This document shows, in pieces, positions 1 through 6,633 of a DNA stretch of 23,488 bases. This DNA comes from a virus. The position numbers and the translations under genes were made by a program. Positions within the stretch are counted from its first letter, which is position 1; each line of letters opens with the position of its first letter. Under the pieces are notes generated by a model. It was given only the letters and a program-made list of their open reading frames with translations. It did not search any database and was not told the DNA's origin. The stretch covers positions 1-23,488 of IMG/VR virus record IMGVR_UViG_3300046837_000328; one strand, written 5' to 3'.

Positions 1-681
1 AAGATGATTAAAATCCAGGTGTTGGGCCTGGGCTATGGTGCTGGCTGGGAAAAGTTTATCGCGATTTGTGCGAAAGAAGGCGGAATCGATATCACCAAAG
101 ACGACCCGGAGTTTGAAGAGATTCACGACCTGGGCGCGCCGGGTGGTATCAGGAAGATTCCCGGCTGGGGAAAGAAGAGCCGCGAGATTGTGAAAACGTT
201 TCGCGAACAAAATCCCCTGGTGTTCTCAGTAGAACATAACGGCTTGAGCCCGCGTCTGGATTCTAAACTCCGGTCCTCGGTCGGCGAGGACTTCAAAGTA
301 ACGTTGCCTAGCGGTCGCGTGATTTTCTATCGAGATGTCCGACTCGCCGTGGAGATTACAAAAGACCCGGTGAGCGGGAGACCTATCCGAAAGAATAAAG
401 CGACCGCTGACGTGGGAGGGAAACGAAAGACTTTCTATGGGGGCAAGCTGGTTGAGAATATTGTCCAGGCCACGGCTCGTGAAGTGTTCGCCCGCCAATT
501 GGTGGAGATGCACAAGCGAGGCTGGTGGAATCTATTTTCAGTTCACGACGAAGCCGTGCTGGAAGTGGACCTGAACGTCACCGCAAAAGATGTCGAAGAA
601 GAGATGTCGAAGACTCCTGACTGGCTGGTAGGTTGCCCGATTGCAGCGGAGGGTAAAGAACTGCAACACTACGAGAAATAA
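1..681 (+). CDS. Family A DNA polymerase, C-terminal part (5' end outside window)
   Basis: This is the C-terminal end of a family A (Pol I-like) replicative polymerase. The reading frame is open to base 1, so the ATG at 4 is probably an internal Met and the start lies upstream of the window. The fingers-helix motif B is seen at about bases 10-40 (K-x3-L-G-L-G-Y-G). The segment YGGKLVENIVQATAREV, followed by the palm motif C H-D-E (codons at 544-552, context SVHDEAVLEV), is diagnostic of the palm of phage PolA proteins. Motif A and any 3'-5' exonuclease would lie outside the window. The residue matching E. coli Pol I Phe762 is read here as Leu (codon 22-24). The primase-helicase begins two bases after the stop, so the two genes are probably co-transcribed as a replication module. 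Family assignment is secure; the full domain content is not visible. Confidence 0.93.
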   Translation, partial: KMIKIQVLGLGYGAGWEKFIAICAKEGGIDITKDDPEFEEIHDLGAPGGIRKIPGWGKKSREIVKTFREQNPLVFSVEHNGLSPRLDSKLRSSVGEDFKVTLPSGRVIFYRDVRLAVEITKDPVSGRPIRKNKATADVGGKRKTFYGGKLVENIVQATAREVFARQLVEMHKRGWWNLFSVHDEAVLEVDLNVTAKDVEEEMSKTPDWLVGCPIAAEGKELQHYEK

Positions 682-682
682 T

Positions 683-2926
683 ATGTTTCTATACGCAGAG
701 AACGCCGTCACCAATACGCTCCTAAGCGGAGTAGAGCCGTGGGACTTTAAACCCACGGAGAAAATTACCGAGCAGATTCGAAAGGTAAAAGAGGACCGGC
801 AGGCATGGTATCAGAATCCGGACACGAAGCATTATTTTTACACCCTCATTGAGCCGCTGAATCCCCGGCTGAGGGTAACGAAGGAGAGCAATCCGCCGCA
901 ACTCGTCAGAGGATTCTCGCCGGACTTCGACATCGCCTGTCCCCGGGAAACCATAATGCAAGCCATCGAGTCGATGAAGTATAAGCCCTCATGGCTGGAG
1001 CACTCGCTGGGCGGAAACTTTCGATTGATATATCTCTTAGAAGAGCCGATTCGAGTCCATGATTTTTCGTTCGCAATTTTCCTGCACCAGCACGCCAAAA
1101 TATGGTTGAACCTCAAGCTGCTCCCATGCCTGGACGAGCCTGCGTTTGAAAATCCTACCCGGCTGCTGTGTAGGGGCGACCTATGGGAGGACCTGAAGCA
1201 TCCTCCAATCAAAGCAAAAGACTCACAATACTTTTTCTTCCAGACAGCCAAGGAATACAAATTCAAGCCGACAGAAAGCGACCAGATTCCTCTTGCTACT
1301 GTCGAGAAGGCGCTGAAGGAAAAATATGCTGCGTATGAGTGGCCGGACGAATTCGAAGTTAACTCCCAGGGGCCTTCACACTGGTTTGTCCCGGGCAGCA
1401 CCTCGCCGATGTCCGCAGTCGTCAAGTCGGGCGGCATCACTTGTTATTCCGCTCATGCGGACAAAGGCTACTACACATGGGCCGACTTGTTAGGCGGCGA
1501 TTTCGTGACGGAGTATCTGGCCAATGCGTATACCCAGGCCACACGCGATTGCTGGTATGACGGGCACGACTATTTTCGCAAGATTCATGGCCGCTACGAA
1601 TCGGTCAACGAAGCCAGCTTCAAGCTCTATCTGCGGGTCGAGTGCAAGCTATCTGGCAAGCCGGGGCCGGATGGAATCTCTCCGATTGACCAAGCACTGC
1701 ATCACGTCCAATCGGAAAATCGAGTCGCTAGCGCGGGCTCTTTTGTGTTCATGAAACCGGGCTTGGTTACCTTCCAAGGGGAGCTACGTTTAAACAACTA
1801 CAAGCGGAAGCCAATTGAGCCCGCTGTAGGCACACAGAAGTGGGGTCCCCATGGCGGCGCGCCGTTCTGTTCATTCATCCTACAAAATCTGTTCGCACCC
1901 CCGGTTTCCGGGAGAGAAGAGCAGATTCAACTTCCGTGGTTTCTCGCCTGGGCGCAGTATGCCTATTTGTCTGCAATAAATTGGACTCCTTTGCCCGGGC
2001 ATAGACTGGGAATGTGCGGGCCGACTGGCTCCGGCAAAACGCTGGTTAACCGAGAATTCATCGGCGCTTTGCTGGGTGGATTTGCGGACGCTACCCGGTA
2101 TCTTGTGGGAGGAGAGACTTTTAATGCTTACCTTATGGATGTGGCCCATTGGGTGCTAGACGACGAGGTTCCCGCAAACACTCCTGGCGCACGCGCGAAG
2201 GTAGCGGCGCTCCTCAAAAAAGTGACCGCGCAGTCCGGCCTGATTAGCAATGACAAGTTTCGCAAACAGGGATTGGTGGACTGGAATGGCCGCGTAGGCA
2301 TGACTCTAAACATGGACTTCGAGTCGATGCGAATTCTAACCGCGAGTCTGGATAACAATTCGATGGACAAAATGGTTTTGTTCCGTTGCCAGAATCTGCC
2401 CAATTTTAAATTCCCGTCTCGCACGGAGATTCAGAAGATGCTAGCCGTGGAGCTTCCGGTGCTGGGTAGGCTGCTCGTTGATTTCAAATGGCCTGACTAT
2501 ATCGAAGCGACGAGGGATTCACGCTACGGATTTCTTGCATTCCACGACGAGCTTATGGTCGAGCGCGGCAGGCAGACTGCTCCGTCGGCGATGTTCCGCG
2601 AACTGCTGATAGAGACTCTCCGGCTCTGGTTCCAGGACAATCCCGAAGCTCCCAGGTATTCCGGGACTACCTCCGCCATCATCCGAATGATTAATCAGAA
2701 CGCATTTAATCAGGACCTGATGCGCGGCTACAAGTCAGACCAAATCAACAGATTTTTGGAGCAGATACAGACCGAAGGTTTGCTAAAATGCTCCGTTCAC
2801 ACTGCCCCTGATAAGACTCGCGTCTGGACCTTCGAGCGTTTTGATACAGAGGCGGTTCCCACCCTTAACCCAACGACTGGAGTTTCATTTGAATCCCCTC
2901 GACCCATTTCCCCTGAAGCTAAGTAA
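683..2926 (+). CDS. Phage primase-helicase (AEP-like N-terminus plus P-loop helicase)
   Basis: This probably primes and unwinds DNA for the adjacent polymerase. The ATG at 683 is chosen because it starts just after the polymerase stop (679-681); an in-frame ATG at 641 would lie inside the polymerase gene. The product is 747 aa. The N-terminal region has GFSPDFDIAC (acidic D81 and D83), followed by WLEHSLGGNFRLIYLLEEPI and LLPCLDEP. I recognise this pattern from phage primase-helicases with archaeo-eukaryotic-primase-like domains. The C-terminal half has a Walker A motif G-P-T-G-S-G-K-T (residues 446-453) and a Walker B-like VLDDE (D493, D494, E495), as in SF3/D5-type phage helicases. The region after about 620 resembles a DNA-binding tail. 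Upstream there is only a weak GAG Shine-Dalgarno candidate. The helicase assignment is firm; the primase assignment rests on motif resemblance and lacks a structure-level check. Confidence 0.88.
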   Translation: MFLYAENAVTNTLLSGVEPWDFKPTEKITEQIRKVKEDRQAWYQNPDTKHYFYTLIEPLNPRLRVTKESNPPQLVRGFSPDFDIACPRETIMQAIESMKYKPSWLEHSLGGNFRLIYLLEEPIRVHDFSFAIFLHQHAKIWLNLKLLPCLDEPAFENPTRLLCRGDLWEDLKHPPIKAKDSQYFFFQTAKEYKFKPTESDQIPLATVEKALKEKYAAYEWPDEFEVNSQGPSHWFVPGSTSPMSAVVKSGGITCYSAHADKGYYTWADLLGGDFVTEYLANAYTQATRDCWYDGHDYFRKIHGRYESVNEASFKLYLRVECKLSGKPGPDGISPIDQALHHVQSENRVASAGSFVFMKPGLVTFQGELRLNNYKRKPIEPAVGTQKWGPHGGAPFCSFILQNLFAPPVSGREEQIQLPWFLAWAQYAYLSAINWTPLPGHRLGMCGPTGSGKTLVNREFIGALLGGFADATRYLVGGETFNAYLMDVAHWVLDDEVPANTPGARAKVAALLKKVTAQSGLISNDKFRKQGLVDWNGRVGMTLNMDFESMRILTASLDNNSMDKMVLFRCQNLPNFKFPSRTEIQKMLAVELPVLGRLLVDFKWPDYIEATRDSRYGFLAFHDELMVERGRQTAPSAMFRELLIETLRLWFQDNPEAPRYSGTTSAIIRMINQNAFNQDLMRGYKSDQINRFLEQIQTEGLLKCSVHTAPDKTRVWTFERFDTEAVPTLNPTTGVSFESPRPISPEAK
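2879..2882 (+). promoter_or_regulatory. Shine-Dalgarno GGAG for the sigma-factor TTG start
   Basis: GGAG lies six bases upstream of an in-frame TTG at 2889, inside the end of the primase-helicase gene. It is one of the few clear Shine-Dalgarno sites in the window. It decides the start of the next gene, which has no ATG before the conserved region apart from one well inside it. Confidence 0.6.
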
Positions 2927-3548
2927 GCCGGAAGAAAACAAGCTCGCCCAGGGCTCTCAAAAAGACCTGGACAAACTCGTGCTGCACTCGATGCGTGAAG
3001 CGGTAGCCTACGCGCGCCACATCAGCAAGGGCCACATTGAAGACGGTGAGCTTATCTCGATTTGCTACGACGTGCTGAATCGCGGCGCGAAGCGGTGGAA
3101 GACCGGCTGGGCGAGGTTCTTCGCGTTCTGCAAGCCGGGAATTCGCGGCTATGTTCACCGAAGTTGGCGCTCAAAAAATGTGGTGAAGGGTGTCGGCTCT
3201 GAAAACATGGTGCCCCCGGATACCTCGAACCCCAGCGGGCATCACGTTGATTTAACCGGCCCCTGGGACGACACAGAAGAAATCACTCCGGAGCACGAAA
3301 TTGACAACCCCAGGTTCGAAGACATCCACACCCGCGAACGCTGGGAGCAAATGAAGCCGCTGGTGGAACGAATCTGCACCGAGCGGGAGAAGGCAGTTTT
3401 AAACTTGACCTACTTCAGCGGAAGGAATTTTCAGGAAATTGCCGAGATGCTGGATTTAACTCGGTCGGCGATTCAGCGCACTCACCGCGTGGCGCTCCGA
3501 AAGATTCGCGTCGCGTTGCTGGACCAGGGGCGACTACTCTCTGAATAA
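2889..3548 (+). CDS. Sigma-70-family RNA polymerase sigma factor
   Basis: This is predicted to redirect host RNA polymerase to phage promoters. The N-terminal half carries a region-2-like segment (DGELISICYDVLNRGAKRW, then FFAFCKPGIRGYVHRSWRSK), the usual form of small ECF-like phage sigma factors. The C-terminal half has region 4: REKAVLNLTYFSGRNFQEIA followed by EMLDLTRSAIQRTHRVALRKIR, a clear helix-turn-helix. The start is set at TTG 2889 because a GGAG lies six bases upstream. This gives about 219 aa and a 38-base overlap with the primase-helicase. A TTG at 2841 (235 aa) and an internal ATG in HSMREA are alternatives. A plausible target is the opposing virion operon, but no promoter is visible to support this. 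Family assignment is confident; the target is inference. Confidence 0.87.
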   Translation: MNPLDPFPLKLSKPEENKLAQGSQKDLDKLVLHSMREAVAYARHISKGHIEDGELISICYDVLNRGAKRWKTGWARFFAFCKPGIRGYVHRSWRSKNVVKGVGSENMVPPDTSNPSGHHVDLTGPWDDTEEITPEHEIDNPRFEDIHTRERWEQMKPLVERICTEREKAVLNLTYFSGRNFQEIAEMLDLTRSAIQRTHRVALRKIRVALLDQGRLLSE

Positions 3549-3565
3549 TTGCGACTTTTATATGT

Positions 3566-4066
3566 CTGAAAATACTCGCCATAGACCTGGGGACCCACAC
3601 GGGATTCGCTCACAACCTCGCCGGAGCGGATACACTTACTGCTGGGACTTGGACGCTAGCAACGGGGGCGGAAGTTACTGCCTGGGGGAAGGAACGCTGG
3701 ACCCGGCGAAACGACCCGAGGATTCATCGATTTCAGGAATATCTGGTTTCACTTCCCAAGCCCGATGTGGTAGTCTTCGAGGACGTGCAATTTTCGACTT
3801 ACACCCTGCAAACCCAGTTGTGGGCATCATTGCGGACCTGTGTATGGTTGACCCTTGGCAAATCGTGCTTGCTGGAATGTTTGCCAGTCTCCACTTTAAA
3901 AAAGTTTGCCACCGGGTTCGGCGGCGCAACAAAAGAAGGAATGGCAGCCGCCCTGTTTAAACAGTCCCCAGGATTTCGCGGACAAAAACTAGACGACAAC
4001 GCCATTGACGCAATATGGATTTTCAAATGGGCACAAACACACCTATCTCGCGTAAAGTTCCAGTGA
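3566..4066 (+). CDS. RuvC-like Holliday-junction resolvase / endonuclease
   Basis: This is a RNase H-fold endonuclease that would resolve recombination or replication junctions before packaging. Read in this frame the protein begins KILAIDLGTHTGFAHN and has a full RuvC-type acidic set: D7 (AIDLG), E72 (VVVFEDVQ), and D143/D144 with D148 (LDDNAIDAIW). The length of 166 aa is typical for RuvC. The frame has no ATG, GTG or TTG between the stop at 3542-3544 and the conserved block, so the start is placed at CTG 3566. That puts the first catalytic Asp at position 7, the same as in E. coli RuvC. ATA (3560) and ATT (3548) are other non-standard options. A nearby ATG (3562) is one base out of frame and would need a +1 shift or a sequence error. 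The function call is strong; the start is unresolved. The 3' end overlaps the next gene. Confidence 0.85.
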   Translation: MKILAIDLGTHTGFAHNLAGADTLTAGTWTLATGAEVTAWGKERWTRRNDPRIHRFQEYLVSLPKPDVVVFEDVQFSTYTLQTQLWASLRTCVWLTLGKSCLLECLPVSTLKKFATGFGGATKEGMAAALFKQSPGFRGQKLDDNAIDAIWIFKWAQTHLSRVKFQ

Positions 4067-4875
4067 AGAATCTCAATCAGTCGGAACCGATTCAGCTTTC
4101 CAGCCGGGAGCTTTCGACCCGGTTCATGATAGACACTTGCCTCCAGGTGTTCTCCACCGCTGGCGCGGTAATGAGTCACTGGATGCGGACCCCACCCGGC
4201 GTGAACATGTTCGGCATGCCCGAGGCTGCCCCCGCAGAGGTTCCTCCGCTGACTCCCGCCGAGACCGAGACCAAAATCGAATGCGAGAATACACTTCGCG
4301 CGGCTGCGAACCGCATTCAGAAAATCATGGATGACGACGACCGCTGGAGCCTGGAGTTTCAGAAGCGGACCGAAAAGCATTTTGAAGACATCGCACAGAG
4401 ACAGCGGGACGTCCTCGATATGCAACGCAAGTCCGCCGAGGAACATCTGCTGGCCACCCAGGAAGTCTCTTCACCGCATTTTCGCTACAAGCCCGCGCTC
4501 TGCCGCCTGTTGGACGGAAACTGGCTGGCCTACCTGGGCGACATCAATGACCTGGAGCACGCCTTAGTCGGTGTGGGTCCCACGGCGCAAATCGCGCTCG
4601 AAGCTTTTGACGGAGCCTTTAGGGGTGTGCTACACCCAGCCACACAGGAGTGGTTAATAAAACGGGAACAGAACCTAGAAACCGGGGCCGAAGACGCTCC
4701 ATATCCTAAAACACATGAGTTGGACCAAAACGCAAATCGACACCTTGACGAGCCTCCGGCAGGAGGGTTACAGCAACCCGGCGATAGCCACCAAGATGGG
4801 CAAGAGCCTGGATGCGGTGGTGAACAAAATCCGCCGACTGAGCCTGAGCCGCCCATTGACGGCTGGGTCCGCTGA
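4063..4875 (+). CDS. Hypothetical phage protein with charged helical centre and disordered tail
   Basis: Not recognised. The start is placed at GTG 4063, which overlaps the RuvC stop as GTGA (4063-4066), a typical coupled arrangement giving a protein beginning MKNLNQSEPIQLSSREL. In-frame ATGs at 4015 and 4027 inside ruvC are alternatives. Residues from about 65 to 130 are highly charged and probably helical or coiled-coil (TETKIECENTLRAAANRIQK, then FQKRTEKHFEDIAQRQRD). A globular stretch follows (RYKPALCRLLDGNWLAYLGD, then LEHALVGVGPTAQIALEAFD). The last 54 residues are Pro, Gln, Glu and Gly rich, and lie in the 161 bases (4715-4875) that also encode the N-terminal DNA-binding domain of the next gene in another frame. 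That tail may have evolved by read-through into the neighbour. No function is proposed. Confidence 0.7.
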   Translation: MKNLNQSEPIQLSSRELSTRFMIDTCLQVFSTAGAVMSHWMRTPPGVNMFGMPEAAPAEVPPLTPAETETKIECENTLRAAANRIQKIMDDDDRWSLEFQKRTEKHFEDIAQRQRDVLDMQRKSAEEHLLATQEVSSPHFRYKPALCRLLDGNWLAYLGDINDLEHALVGVGPTAQIALEAFDGAFRGVLHPATQEWLIKREQNLETGAEDAPYPKTHELDQNANRHLDEPPAGGLQQPGDSHQDGQEPGCGGEQNPPTEPEPPIDGWVR

Positions 4876-5773
4876 CCCTGCTGCTCCTGCGCTCGCGGCG
4901 GAAACCGAGATTCCTGTTCTCCAGGAGCCAGTCACGCTGCCCCGGCCTACCTTCGGATATCTTCCGTTGGAAGTCGTGAACACCGGCGACTGGATTCGCC
5001 ACGGACTGGTCGCAGACACACACATGTGCTGCAAGGAAGAACGCCTCGCAGAACTGCACGCCCAATACGACCTTTTCAAAGCCGAAGGACTCACGACCGT
5101 GTTCCATGCGGGCAACCCGATTGACGGCTATGTGGCGCGCATCAACGGTGAAAGTGTTTTCTCCTCGACCATCGATGGACAGGCGCAATACTTCGCCGAC
5201 AACTATCCGCAGCGGGAAGGCATCACGACTTACTTCATCACCGGCGACGACCACGAGTCCTGGTTTGCTCCCGGCTTCAACATCGGGTCATACATGGAGC
5301 TTGTCGCCCGCAAAAATGACCGAAAGGATTTGCGCTATATCGGTCACGTCGAAGCGGACGTCGCGATTAAGGCCGGTGCCGTGCCGACTATCATCAAAAT
5401 CATGCACCCCGGTGGTGGTTCAGCGTATGCGCGCAGCTACACGGCGCAGAAGATTGTGGAGTCTCTGGAGGGTGGCGAAAAGCCGTCTATCCTGGTGCTG
5501 GGCCACTATCACGTCTCGAACTACATGCAAGAGCGCAACATTCACGTCGTGTCTCTGCCGGGGTTTCAGGACCAAACAATTTTCGCTCGCAAGAAACGCC
5601 TGCGGATGGAAGTCGGCGGGGCGATTATGGAATTCAAAGTGAACCCGGACGACGGCTCTGTCACCCGGTTCAGAGTGGAAATCAATCGCTTTTTCACGCG
5701 CGGATACTACAAGCGGTTCATCCGTTCAGACGCGAGGTTGATTAAGGGCCAGCTTGAACTGACCCCCGGTTAA
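4715..5773 (+). CDS. HTH domain fused to calcineurin-like metallophosphoesterase
   Basis: The product is 352 aa. Residues 1-47 (WTKTQIDTLTSLRQEGYSNP, then AIATKMGKSLDAVVNKIRRL) look like a Myb/GcrA-type helix-turn-helix, suggesting DNA binding. Residues from about 90 to 300 are a calcineurin-like phosphoesterase. They show D101-T-H103, an AGNPIDG loop (N134, D137) where GDxxD is usual, G-D-D-H-E (178-181) where GNH[DE] is usual, H231 and G-H264-Y-H266. Such enzymes use a two-metal site to cleave phosphomono- or diesters. The changed motif II and III residues leave the metal set uncertain. The start overlaps the preceding gene by 161 bases but is supported by the HTH sequence. It is the last gene of the plus-strand cluster, and its stop overlaps that of the opposing gene. 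A role in nucleic-acid processing is inference; the substrate is unknown. Confidence 0.85.
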   Translation: MSWTKTQIDTLTSLRQEGYSNPAIATKMGKSLDAVVNKIRRLSLSRPLTAGSADPAAPALAAETEIPVLQEPVTLPRPTFGYLPLEVVNTGDWIRHGLVADTHMCCKEERLAELHAQYDLFKAEGLTTVFHAGNPIDGYVARINGESVFSSTIDGQAQYFADNYPQREGITTYFITGDDHESWFAPGFNIGSYMELVARKNDRKDLRYIGHVEADVAIKAGAVPTIIKIMHPGGGSAYARSYTAQKIVESLEGGEKPSILVLGHYHVSNYMQERNIHVVSLPGFQDQTIFARKKRLRMEVGGAIMEFKVNPDDGSVTRFRVEINRFFTRGYYKRFIRSDARLIKGQLELTPG

Positions 5774-5781
5774 ACAACCGG
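5766..5781. terminator. Candidate bidirectional terminator hairpin at the gene convergence
   Basis: CCGGTT (5766-5771) and AACCGG (5776-5781) form a perfect 6-bp inverted repeat around a 4-base AAAC loop. The hairpin contains the overlapping stop codons of the two converging genes (TTAA, 5770-5773). No T-run follows on either strand, so a classical intrinsic terminator is not shown. Its position at the only strand switch in the window is the main reason to list it. Confidence 0.4.
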
Positions 5782-6444
5782 CTTGTAGATTTGATTCAGC
5801 AAACGTCCGGCTCCCGGCATCGAGCCCGAAGTCGGAGCCCCAGGGCTGATATTCCCAATCCGGGCAGCCATAGCTTTACGCTGGACGGAATTCGGGGCAG
5901 CCGCGACAGGCGAGGAGCCTGGAGCCATTCCCGCAGTGACCTGAGGAGGAGCTTGAAGCGTAGGCGGAGCCAATCCATTCGGGACCGACTTCGCCTTCAA
6001 AACTGGATTGTGAATTCCGGATTTCGACACCGCATGGTCCACGATATCAAAAGAAGGCGCGAGTTGTGTGAGCTTCCCGGCCTTGTCGGCTGCCATCAAA
6101 TCTTGGGGGTGCAAATGCAACGAATTGAAAATGACCCCCAGGTGACCGTTCAGAGAGCGGTAAAAGCCGAAACCGGCTTGCGTTAGAGCATCCTTGTGCT
6201 CCTTGATAAGTTTCGCTTCCTTACGGTTACCAAATTCTTTTAACGGGGCGGACACGGCAGCCGGGTTCCCGGCAATCAATGCCTGCATCGCGTGAATCTT
6301 CAGAATCTCCGGGGGCAGCCGGTCGTCCTGGGTGCTAGGCGTCTGGGACGCGTCAGGGGATGGAGCGGCAGCGATGGGTGCGGGGGCAGCAGCGGGTGGG
6401 GCAACCGCAGCGGGAGCAACGAGACCTGATTCAGTGCCAGTCAT
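5770..6444 (-). CDS. Pro/Ala-rich hypothetical protein, last gene of virion operon
   Basis: This 224-aa protein is not matched to a family. The N-terminal 45 residues are a Pro/Ala-rich, probably disordered leader. Residues from about 45 to 150 look globular and helical (LPPEILKIHAMQALIAGNPA, LIKEHKDALTQAGFGFYRSL, HLGVIFNSLHLHPQDLMAAD). The C-terminal 70 residues are again Pro/Gly/Ala-rich and end in PGAGRLLNQIYKPVV. It begins 12 bases after the stop of the 58-aa gene and closes the minus-strand run, so it is probably expressed late with the structural proteins. A minor virion or assembly protein is a guess from position only. No clear Shine-Dalgarno sequence precedes the ATG. Confidence 0.75.
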   Translation of the reverse strand: MTGTESGLVAPAAVAPPAAAPAPIAAAPSPDASQTPSTQDDRLPPEILKIHAMQALIAGNPAAVSAPLKEFGNRKEAKLIKEHKDALTQAGFGFYRSLNGHLGVIFNSLHLHPQDLMAADKAGKLTQLAPSFDIVDHAVSKSGIHNPVLKAKSVPNGLAPPTLQAPPQVTAGMAPGSSPVAAAPNSVQRKAMAARIGNISPGAPTSGSMPGAGRLLNQIYKPVV

Positions 6445-6456
6445 ACTTAACAGTCG

Positions 6457-6633
6457 CTATTTGCGGGCTCTGGGTCGAGCCTGCACAAGCCCCTGGCGGC
6501 TCTTTTCCTTCCGGTCGAGGTGTTCTACCACTTCCTGCCAGAACGGGTCCTGGGAGTAGATATCCGAGGCAATCCGGGCCGCTACCTGCTGCTCCCGGGT
6601 GTATTCTTTCTGCAATTTAGTGTTTACTTTCAT
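6457..6633 (-). CDS. Small hypothetical protein (58 aa)
   Basis: A 58-aa reading frame, MKVNTKLQKEYTREQQVAAR then IASDIYSQDPFWQEVVEHLD, with a basic tail ending in RPRARK. Its ATG overlaps the stop of the 2466-aa gene as ATGA (6630-6633), and its stop lies 12 bases before the next ATG. It therefore fills exactly the gap between two genes of the same operon. Composition (charged, likely helical, no low-complexity runs) supports a real protein. It has no recognisable Shine-Dalgarno sequence and probably depends on translational coupling. The function is unknown. Confidence 0.65.
   Translation of the reverse strand: MKVNTKLQKEYTREQQVAARIASDIYSQDPFWQEVVEHLDRKEKSRQGLVQARPRARK

Noticed and set aside
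838-1440. 200-aa minus-strand open frame
   Set aside because: It is antisense to the conserved N-terminal half of the primase-helicase; composition is Ser/Arg-rich shadow sequence.
3562-3960. ATG-started 132-aa frame MSENTRHRPGDPH over the RuvC gene
   Set aside because: The frame one base later encodes a full RuvC fold with all acidic residues, while this frame gives an Arg/Gly-rich sequence without family features.
3799-4446. 215-aa minus-strand open frame
   Set aside because: It is antisense to the RuvC and the following gene, with no motifs and no neighbours on that strand.
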